Shown: piece by piece, positions 55,457-64,000 of the stretch
How positions within the stretch are numbered: position 1 is the first letter of the stretch
How the letters are laid out: each line of letters begins with the position of its first letter
From: Blakeslea trispora
Taxonomy: Eukaryota; Mucoromycota; Mucoromycetes; Mucorales; Choanephoraceae
Length of the DNA: 64,000 nt
Direction: 5' to 3'
Assembly (NCBI GenBank): GCA_025331445.1
Contig: JAIWNE010000005.1
Location: 124,001 to 188,000, forward strand
The notes under the pieces: model-generated
Told to the model about the DNA's origin: nothing
Seen by the model: the letters and a program-made list of their open reading frames with translations, nothing else
The model's database searches: none
Program-made: the position numbers and the translations under genes

Positions 55457-56667
55457 GTGATGCACAAAAGAAATTTCTGATCATTGTAAATATACCTTTA
55501 AAAGAAAATAACCATACCTGATGTCCTTGCTTTTCTTTTCGTAAAGCAATAAAAATTTAGATGGCAATTGCCATTATGTAATTCTTATATACACACGTCA
55601 TGAAATCAGTAGCTTTAGGAAAACTTTTTGTCAAGATTTTTTTTTATTTTTCATACACTATTGCTTTTTACACGTACTGCAAGAAATACTGTAGGGTTAC
55701 TATAGGCTTTCCTCCTATTCTATCTAACCCGCAATAGAATTCCAGAACAGTTGATTGCAAGACATATACTATTGAATAGATTAGCAATGTCTTGATTTTT
55801 AAATTTTCTCTATCAAAAAAAAAGCTGTCTCATGCTGCTTATCAAATAACTCAGTTCCCAGTTTGAGTAACATGCACAAACTGTAAGTGACACAAGCATG
55901 TGCTGCAATAGAACAATGGTTAAAGAACAGAAACACAGCGAAGCACGCCAATTACTATCGAAACTAAAAACAAGCCTTGTCACTAGAGGCAAAACAGGCT
56001 TATGAAACTAAATCGAAACAAGTCTGAACTCTAGCAGTATCTCCAACTCAATGGTTAGAACAAAAACATATTTTCCACTACAAAGTATTGATGGATACAT
56101 AGGAACAGTAAAGAATCAAGTATGAGATTCTTTCTCGACAAGACTCATGCTTTACTTGTAGTACAATATATCAATCGCTCTGCCTACAATATTTCGCTTA
56201 GCTGCTCTCCTTTTCCTCATAATCCAGGTCCTAATTTTCCTCTTGTCCTTCGTACATATGCAATACGTATATGGGGGCAGCCTTTCAAAAATCACAAATC
56301 GATTCACATTACCGTTTGTTTGTCACCAAGCCATACTTATGACTTCTAAAAGCAAGTATATAGGGTTGGAGACCATTACCAAATGACTTAGTTATTGCAG
56401 CTGCATCTTGATTCTAAAAGTGAAATGAAGGTTATGTCAATGAAAAAGAAAAAAGAGCCAATTCAAACAAACATGCTTTTTTGCAGCGTTGCAGTGAGGC
56501 AATATGTGCTTCATTTGGTGGCTGTAAAGTGTATATGTTTTTTACTGAATTGGGACAGTAAGCAAAAATAAACATAAAAAAAGCAAATGCTACTTTGTTT
56601 GTTTAATTAAAGACATGTTGTGTTACTCTTTGTTTTATTTACAAGTTGAGGAAAGAGAAATACATGG
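55457..56667. other. Intergenic between converging genes
   Basis: 3' flanks of the CAP-Gly and double-PH genes. AATAAA-like signals occur near 55550 (plus) and in the right part. One short plus-strand frame (56122-56349) has no features. Nothing else recognised. Confidence 0.5.
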
Positions 56668-59600
56668 TTATGAATGCTTTCGTGCAGTATGCCGAGATCT
56701 GGTTGATGTGCGTGAATTTGAGGCAACGCTGTGATCTACTGAAACAGAGGAAGGTATATGGTTGTATCTGCGATTACTCTTCAAGTTACTGTCTTGCGTT
56801 CTTGGCCGAGAATGATTAAGCATCTGAGGCATAGTTTGCAAGGATGTTTGTGAGGACATCATTTGAGGAATCATAAATTGCGGGTTGTACATCATCATGG
56901 GTGGCTGCATCCAGTGTGGGCTCATCATAGGCAGTGGCATAGCTCGAGGATCCATCATAGGCATCATCATTTGTGGTTGCTGCAACATCATTGATTCTGC
57001 AAAGGGTGCTTGCATATACTAAAAAGACAATTAGTATGCAAATTCGATTTTCATGTGTCATTGGCTTTATCTTACTTGCTGCATCATCATTTGCTGTTGA
57101 CCCATCATCATTCGCTCTCTCATGGCTTGTTCGTCCACCATTGACATTGCATAGTTATTTGCCTGCTTTCCACGCTCTTCCTTTTCTGATATAATGCCCA
57201 ACAAGCCCGTACGAGGTGTAGCTGTAGACTTTTTATATGAATTTGAAGAGACATGTACAAGTGGTTGTCCTGATGCTCTAGCTTGGTTCTCCAGCTTTTT
57301 CGACAACAGACCTTGGTTGGTTTGGGACTGAGCTTGATCAAGCAAGCTGTTCTGAGCAAAAAGAGGCGCATTGTCATCTTCATCTTCATAAATATTGTTG
57401 CTATGCGGCTGGAGAAACTGTGCACTTTGGCTTGCATAATGAGGCATGCTATAAAAGGAGTCGCTACCATGTGTCATGCGTGCATCCATGGACGATGTCT
57501 CCCAGTGACTTGAATGAACATTGGTTGTAGTGTGATGATGTTGAAGACGACTACTGGTTGGCTCTCTCACATTAACTGAGCTAGCCGATCCATATGAAGT
57601 CAAAGGCATCATTGAGTTGGCTCTTTGTTGAGAGTAGATTGATCGTCTGTTTTTGCCATTACTGAAATAAGAGCCTTCTGAATCAGACACAGCTTGCCCT
57701 CCGTTAGCCATTGAACCCTTTCTCTTCCCAGTCTCTGTTGCTCGGTTACTTTTTCTGGATTTAGGCGGTTCGCTAAACAAGCTTTCTGTCTCATTCAAGA
57801 TCGAGTTAACAAAGTCATCGTCCATGATCATATCTGTTGTTAGCGATAATTTTGTAGGAGATACTTCAGACACTTCAGATCCTGACTTTGACGTATTTGG
57901 TGTCATTGGCTTCATTGCCCTCGAAGGCTCCTTGGCAGTTGCTGCAATAGGAGGTTTCAAGCTTAATCGGTAAAGAGACTCGTCATCACTATCTGTTTCC
58001 TCCTTTTGCTCTTCGCTTTCTTCGTCAGAGTCACTGATATCGCTGGCACATGTCACTTTTCTGAGATGGGTCGAACTATATGCATCTTTGGTAGGCACTA
58101 TCTGCTCTATAGTGGATATAACAGGTTCGCTGCTAGTCTGCAATTGGTTTAGAGATGGCTGTTCCGATGTCAAACTGAAGTTTGGCGTCTCTATCTTCTC
58201 TTGTTTTGGCTCCATAGGCGGTATGCCGCGTATCACTTTATCTAACAAGAGAGCTGTATACTCCTTCTTGTTACTCATGAGTGTTGTACCATAGCTTGCA
58301 TCAACCGAATCTACTTCATCTGTATCCAAAAATAGCCTTGTATGACACATTTCAGCAAAATTTAATGCACATGGATTTTTGGGATCGTCGATTAATTTTT
58401 CTGGCCTTCCATACAATCGAAAAGCATCAAACACACCAATAAGCCATCGAGCAAGATCGTTTGTGTCTGATGTCATGATAAGAGCACTTGATGAATTACT
58501 AATCAGCTGCATTTCATGACCACTTGGTTTTCGCTTAAACAGACTGCCTTCAATTTTAAACAAAGTCGCCATTTGTATCAGTTTGGGTGATTCTGGATAG
58601 ACAGTATAGGCTTGTACAACATGCTCCAATGCCATCATAGGGTATTTTGCCTTTCTGGACTCGAAAAACATAATTTGTCCATTGGTAGGTACTACTTTTT
58701 TATTGAAAAGGCGCTTTTCGATTTTGCGGTTAGAGGCTACTGCCCAGTATGTCTTCCAACCTGTTGTCCCAGGGAATCTAACTTGGACTGTACCTTCTGT
58801 TGATGATGGTGAGCAAGACCAGAACGACTGGAACTGAGGCCGAGATATAAACGCTTTGGTGTAGATTTCCTGAATGCGAGCGCATTCAAAGCAAGATAAA
58901 CGAATAGCTCGAATCCAGCGATAGAGTGCTTTTTCATCTGTTGCCTGTAACAAGTAGCGATTGGCACCTGCTGAATTGAGCGAAAATAAATGGTTCTTTG
59001 TTTCAGCTGTAAGACGGTTCTCGTGACTGACTGTTGAATCTGTGATGTTTATGTATTGAGGGTATACATCGCCTTTTTGTTTTTCTGCATCCCATAAAGT
59101 TAACACAGGACCACAGAGTTCAACATACCAAAGAGACCACTTTTTAGACCCACAAGGAGAGCCATTCGTGTTAAGATCATTCCGTTTCTGTAAATAACCT
59201 TCAATGTACAGTTTGTCTGTATACGCCTCTATAAGTTGATGTACAGTATCAAACTCATGTGCAGGCAATGAATTGGAATATGACTTTTGCGGTTTAACAA
59301 AACGAGCGGGTCTCTTTTGCATTGAAGTAACTTGAGCAGCATTGCGAATAGATACAGGTCGACTTTGTTTCTTTGTATCATAGTATACGTCCATTGGCTC
59401 TGGCTCTTGCGTATATGTATTGGAATATGCTTGTTCGTTATGGATATTAGAAGAATTATCGTGAGCTATATCGTCATCGTAATTGTCATGGGAAGTGTGC
59501 CAATTGGGTTGATCAAGGCCGTATTTTTCTAAATATAGCAATTGAGAACGTCTGCGAGTTGCCATAGATACTTTTCGACGTATTGGCCGAGAACGTTGGG

Positions 59601-59697
59601 TATATTCGGTTGTTGTTGACTGGCTCATATTGTCTGAATCAGCATCCATATGGCTGTCACCATACTTTCTTGTCTCTTTAGTATGCAAGTAGCTCAT
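56668..59697 (-). CDS. Double PH-domain protein (CAF120 / SKG3 type)
   Basis: Two exons, 57076-59697 and 56668-57018, give 990 codons. Start at 59697 (MSYLHTKETRKYG); the frame extends 33 codons further with Phe/Tyr/Cys-rich leader that I exclude. The N-terminus is basic and Ser/Thr-rich (RPIRRKVSMATRRRSQ). First PH domain about residues 155-275 (IEGYLQKRNDLNTNG, KWSLWYVELCGPVLTLWDAE, YRWIRAIRLSCFE); second about 290-430 (GTTGWKTYWAVASNRK, QIMFFESRKAKYPMMALEHV, ARWLIGVFDAFRLYG). A long acidic, Ser-rich disordered part and a Met/Gln/Pro-rich tail (QQQMMMQQ, MDPRAMPLPMMSPHWMQPP) follow. Fungal Caf120 and Skg3 share tandem PH domains and link to CCR4-NOT and bud-neck/polarity sites. The Met-rich end is unusual. 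Confidence 0.82.
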
Positions 59698-59989
59698 ATC
59701 GAGATAATGAAAATATATAAAGTATATGATACAATAATTACAAAACAGACAAAGTAAAGAAAAAGAGAGAAAAAAGCCAAAATATAATCTTTCCATTTTT
59801 TTAAATGAGTTTTATTTGTTGCACGTATTCGGAGATGTAATCCTCGAAAAGCGGTGCTCAACAATTAGAAATTAAATTTGTTTTTTTTTGTTTTCGTATG
59901 GATAAAAGAGGAAGTAAAAGAAAAGGAACAAAGGAGAAGATATCAATATGTTTGGCTAAAGAATTGCTTATTCAGTAACGAAAGAACGT
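59698..59989. promoter_or_regulatory. Upstream region of the double-PH gene
   Basis: About 290 bp between the start codon and the LINE relic, A/T-rich with a T9 run near 59880. No specific element recognised; the promoter should be here unless the LINE insertion cut it off. Confidence 0.35.
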
Positions 59990-61370
59990 TCGACTAGGTG
60001 GAGAGTAACCTGCCAGCGAGTTTATTGGAGAACAGCAGTATAGACAAAGGCAGTATCGTTGAACATGAAGGGCTAATGGGCACGCCAAACTTCTGAAAGG
60101 GCGATGACAAGAAGATAGTTCACCTCCACCTGAGATGAGGGCAGAGAAGATAAGGTTAATAGTAGCACCAGGCCACAAAAATTCTTGGATAAGGTGGTCC
60201 CAGAAGAGAGACTTCGGCGGGCAGCGAAAGAAGAAGTGAAAAACGTCCTCAATATCAGAACAGAGGAGGCAGCTTAGAGGCGAGTCGAGGGAGCGAGAAA
60301 GGAAGAGTCGTGTAGGGATCTTCTGGTCGATGAGACGAAAGACTGTGTTTCGCTGGATGGTTGAGAGGGCGAGGGCCCAGAAACGTTTTCAAGAGGACAT
60401 GGTCATTTGAGGTAGGAGAAGAAGGCAGATGCTCGAGTGCAAAGTGACTAGGTGGCAGAAAGCCTTGGAAGCTGATTTGACAGAGGCAAAATGTTAGTCA
60501 CCCCCACGAATAAGAAGCCGATGATTAAGGGTAAAAAATCCAGAGAACGATGGATTGCTGGTACATACGTAGGGTTATAGAAGCTTAAGGAAAACCGGGT
60601 CAAGCATTGAGAGGAAAAGGGTTTCAAAAAGCAAGTATTGTTACAAAAGCTCGACGAAGCCCACTGTTGACTGTTCGGATGGGCACAGGAATTTCCTGTC
60701 TAGGGAGGGGCGTGAGATAGTGACCAAGAGGATGGTAATCGTACAAATCAGAAACCAAAGCATCACGGAGGATGGGAGATAGGCGAAATGTAGCACTAGG
60801 AATTACAACAGCCCAAAGTGGTAGGATTAGGCATTCGAGAGGGACGGGAGTATAGATGAATTGGCGACGGGGAACTATATCCATCATACGACAGATCAAA
60901 GAGGCGGTGATCAGACTGATACCAGGAGTGGCATTGGGTCGAGTTCGAGAGAAAAGGAGGCTGATGAGTGACTGGGGAGAGTGAAAGGTGTTGCAGAGAT
61001 GACCATGAAGAAAGCCATGCACCAATGGATGGTCTCTGCGAGGGAAGAGAAGAGGGTCCAGGAGTCTCAGACCACCAACTCTCTTTGAGGCTGTCAATAT
61101 ATGCCAACCAAGGCGAGGGAAAACACGTCAGTTCATGAATGAGGAGACTAGCGAACTTATAGCCTGCAAGTTTGATTTGGAAGTACCTGAAACAGGAACC
61201 AGCACTTGGAAAGTATGAGGGAGTTGATAACGGTAGCCCGACCCAAGACTGAGAGGGAGCGACAAGAGTGCAATTCGATATCTCTCTTTAGTTGGTGCAG
61301 AGTCTTTCCAAATCAATTTGTCGCATTTTGAGAAACAACCAGGTTGCCGAAGTGAAGACAAAAGACGTGG
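59990..61370 (-). mobile_element. LINE (non-LTR) retrotransposon relic, 3' part of reverse transcriptase
   Basis: GC-richer than the surroundings. In the minus direction, shifted frames give the post-catalytic part of a LINE reverse transcriptase: QLKRDIELHSCRSLSVLG then RATVINSLILSKCW (61300-61190), KRVGGLRLLDPLLFPRRD (about 61080), HLCNTFHSPQSLISLL, ICRMMDIVPRRQF, and a zinc-binding end with RLIDQKIPTRLFLSRSLD, SCLLCSDIEDVFHFFFRC and LFWDHLIQEF (60340-60180). The catalytic YxDD region is absent. At least three frame changes. 5'-truncated and decayed, as most LINE copies are. Confidence 0.8.
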
Positions 61371-61687
61371 TATGATTCCACCCTTGAATTTAATATCTTA
61401 AGAAATTTAGAAAGTGACTCGTCCTATGCAATTTTCTGAAATAACTATCACCTTACTTACCATAGAAAGACATAAAGAGAAAATAAAAATAACTGGAAAT
61501 AAAAGCATGGCTTGGAGAGCTAATACCACATCTGGAGTCGAATTGGAGGCAACGACTATTGTGGTAGGAACGAACCACAATCTTAATTGGTATACTCTAT
61601 AAATTGGGAAGAATTATTTTTTGGTGAAAATTAAATTTTTATTTTGGGTAAAACACTTTAGAAAAGATAATATGAAAGTGATAACAT
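61371..61687. other. Spacer between LINE and Tc1 relics
   Basis: AT-rich, no gene. May include the 3' end of the Tc1-type element on the right (A/T-rich 61600-61690), but no terminal inverted repeat pair was recognised. Confidence 0.4.
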
Positions 61688-62818
61688 TTACCTTATGCCT
61701 AGTTCTTTATTAATGCACCTATCCCAGAAGGTTTCAGCAAGTTTGACCCAATCTTGGCAGTCTTTAACAGTAATTGATCCGCAAGTTGCAGGAAAGCGAG
61801 ATGTCAAAGTATCTGCTTCATCAAGTGGGTTTCTCTTGATATTGCTCTTTATTTTTGACCAGCATTCTTTGATCGGGTTCAAAAAAGGAGAGTAAGGAGG
61901 TATGAACAAAGGTTTATAGCTCCTCTTGTTAATAGCATAAACAGTAAATGCAGAATGATAAATTCTGCAGTTATCCATTACTATGAACAATCTTTTTTTG
62001 TCGTGCTTATCAAGCGTGTCCATAAATTCGACAATATGGTAAGCCGTGGTTTCCTTTTTCAAAGGCTTTTGCTTTTCTTTTTTTACTGACAGGGTTCGCA
62101 TACTCTTGTTCCAGCTTTTCTGCGTCACCATTTATTAAGGGTTCAACTTGGGAAAAATTGACCATTCCAAAATATACCATGCATCCAACGATACTGATGT
62201 CAGCACCTCTTTGTTTGTGAACAGTGTCATTCACTGGCTCTCCTACTTTAGCCCAGGCCTGGCCTTTTATCAAGTAGGTACTAAACCCAGCTTCATCTAC
62301 GAATACGCAATTCTTTTGAAAGTTGACGCCTATTTCCTTCCATTTACTTACCATTTCATAACAAAGGCGGAGTGTCCTTTCAACATCCCTTTCTTCTTGT
62401 ATAAAGATACTATTTTCAAGGAAAAAGTACACTGTATAGTTATATGCTTCCACAGAGAAGGGATTGGGATATTTTCTATATCAGGAAATTGCTTAAGAAG
62501 GGCGTTTTTGATTAATACCATTGTGGAGGATTGGTGGTTTTTAAGGTACTGAATCAAAAAATGGGTATGCTGAGGGAAGAGCTTTTGTTTTGTGCCTCTG
62601 GTTTTGGCGTTAGGAACAAAACCAAGCAATGTACTACTGTTGTTATCGTTGAATTCCTTGAGCAGCCTGCAAGCACTTTGTCGTAGAATACCACAATGTG
62701 CTCCCGCTCTAGATACAGTAGTGCATTCGTCTCGTCTTATCTTTACGAACATGTGTACTTGCTCGGACGTATGCTTCTTGTGCTTTTTGCTACCGTTGCC
62801 AATCAATACAATTCTCAA
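61688..62818 (-). pseudogene. Tc1/IS630-type transposase relic (second lineage)
   Basis: Three overlapping minus-strand frames make one decayed transposase: 62348-62818 (N-terminal helix-turn-helix, ILRQSACRLLKEFN; PSLWKHI), 62010-62453 (VFVDEAGFSTYLIKGQAWAK, first acidic residue) and 61688-62131 (FIVMDNCRIYHS, second; IPPYSPFLNPIKECWSKIKS, third region). In the last motif the usual PIE is PIK, so a catalytic or structural acid is lost as well. Two frameshifts. It differs from elements A and B in all motifs and belongs to another lineage. Confidence 0.82.
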
Positions 62819-63747
62819 GTTTTCCGTAAGCGAGTAATAAAATCATCTTTAATCATTCCACCGTCTTCCTTCTGACAAATGTTACTATCAACACCTTCAA
62901 GACAACAATGAAATCAATGATTGCAGAATATACGTTGAAGTTGTCTAATGAACACAAAGCCGATGGATGCATAGTCAACAAATATGGAGGCATCAAGCAA
63001 TTTCTTGCACAAGGAGAGTGCTTAACTTGGATATGAATTTAGTGAATTACATGATGACAAATACCTATATTCTTGAATTAACTGATCAAATCCTTCCATT
63101 TCAATATAACAAAGACTATTCTTTATGCTTCCAATTTCGAGTCTGACATCAAAAGACTATTCAAGCTAACATTTAGCCACACCTAAAATGAGTACCTTAA
63201 GCCATTATATGTTTCTGGATATCGACATTGAAGGGATCATAACAATATTTAGCTATCAACAAAATAGATGCTGTAAATCATCTTAGATTTAGAAAAGCAT
63301 AAATGAAGGTATGATTTAGAAGTAAGATTAGATCAGACTCACTTTACTTTTGTATTGGAATAGACCTGTATAAGTATACTTCTGTTTTCAGTCTTTTGTT
63401 TTTAGATATCAAACAGTACACTACAAGACTTGGGATAATAACATTACCATCTTGTAATTTCTGTGAGTCTAAGAATCTTATTTGTTTCTTTTGTAATAAT
63501 AGCTGTGGTATTTAATTGCCAAGCTAGACACTTGATACTATAGCTCTGTTACAAATTATAGTATTACTGTTTCTGTTCAGACTTGAACCTCTACGGATTA
63601 ACACAGTCTTGGATAGACATTGGCATATGGACAGACATTAAACTGGTTTATGTGCACAGCAAAATGTTCGGTACATGTCCGGCAGATGTTCGGCCCGGAC
63701 ATTAAATTTAGGTATTTATAAGCTAAATTTTGTAACTTTTCATACAA
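62819..63747. other. Intergenic, no gene recognised
   Basis: AT-rich. A stretch at 62910-63040 reads like short coding sequence on the plus strand (EYTLKLSNEHKADG) but has no start or splice support. Sequence upstream of the tRNA shows no second RNA gene. Confidence 0.5.
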
Positions 63748-63818
63748 GCGCTCTTGGTTTAGTGGTAGAATTTCACCCTTCCAAGGTGAAGGCCGGGGTT
63801 CGATTCCCCGAGGGCGCA
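63748..63818 (+). tRNA. tRNA-Gly (anticodon UCC)
   Basis: 71 nt fold as a full cloverleaf: acceptor stem GCGCTCT with AGGGCGC, D arm around GTTTAGTGGTAGAA, anticodon stem TCACC/GGTGA with loop CTTCCAA (anticodon TCC), and T arm CCGGGGTTCGATTCCCCG. Box A (TGGTTTAGTGG) and box B (GGTTCGATTCC) are present. Discriminator base is A. No intron. It decodes GGA (and by wobble GGG). A T-rich stretch follows as RNA polymerase III terminator. Confidence 0.97.
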
Positions 63819-63821
63819 TTC

Positions 63822-63840
63822 ATTTTTATTTTTTTTTATT
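63822..63840 (+). terminator. Pol III T-tract after tRNA-Gly
   Basis: Runs of five and nine T within 22 bases of the mature 3' end, the normal RNA polymerase III stop signal. Confidence 0.75.
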
Positions 63841-64000
63841 TTGCTACCAAGTAAGATGGTGTTACAGGACAAAGGATAGTTTTTGCATTAACTTGAGAAA
63901 GAGAACAAATAGATATGACAGAGCAATCAGGCAGCAAGGTCATAAGTAATGAGCACCAGGTTTTAAGTCGTCCGACTAGAGATATAAGTAAAGTAATATA

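Overview
The window looks like nuclear DNA of an early-diverging filamentous fungus, most likely Mucoromycota (Mucorales). It is AT-rich, with compact multi-exon genes and introns mostly of 47-85 bp with GT..AG ends. Clear eukaryotic orthologues sit among decayed mobile elements of several classes. Exon models below were joined by hand, and every model given with joined exons was checked for reading-frame continuity.

Layout. 0-5.5 kb: 3' part of a RhoGAP gene, ORC2, and a small three-exon gene for a probably acylated protein. 5.5-8 kb: dispersed repeat and a relic of a nuclease-like family. 8-12 kb: ERCC8/CSA, an orphan C-terminal BEM46-like hydrolase fragment and a ZRG17/ZnT6-type zinc transporter. 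12-14 kb: Helitron relic. 14-19 kb: TIM9, ARP5 and CDC6. 19-37 kb: a mobile-element island. It holds Tc1/mariner-like elements with recognisable terminal repeats (one carrying a nested MITE), two nearly identical 1.86-kb blocks, a DIRS-type relic, a LINE-like relic, tandem repeats, and one apparently intact nine-exon gene of a PD-(D/E)XK-like family (24.85-26.72 kb). 37-45 kb: a dense housekeeping block of MED4, CDK10, PP2A B55, a PPR protein and a TM9/EMP70 protein. 46-49.3 kb: a MULE-type transposase whose frame continues, past one TGA, into a ubiquitin-protease-like domain. 49.9-59.7 kb: a coiled-coil polyQ protein, a CLIP-170/BIK1-type CAP-Gly protein and a CAF120/SKG3-type double-PH protein. 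60-64 kb: LINE and Tc1 relics, then a tRNA-Gly(UCC).

How the genes relate. ORC2 and CDC6 both act in licensing replication origins. ERCC8, ARP5 (INO80), MED4 and CDK10 serve repair, chromatin, transcription and cell-cycle control. B55, RhoGAP, CLIP-170 and CAF120-like proteins serve signalling, polarity or microtubules. Nothing shows that they form a co-regulated cluster, but several neighbours are tightly packed: MED4/CDK10 head to head with 93 bp between starts, TIM9/ARP5 tail to tail with 26 bp, and PPR/TM9 tail to tail with 54 bp. The best leads are the transposase-protease reading frame, the duplicated block that shares its own decay, the intact nuclease-like gene, the overlooked acylated small protein, and four introns of length 3n without stop codons.
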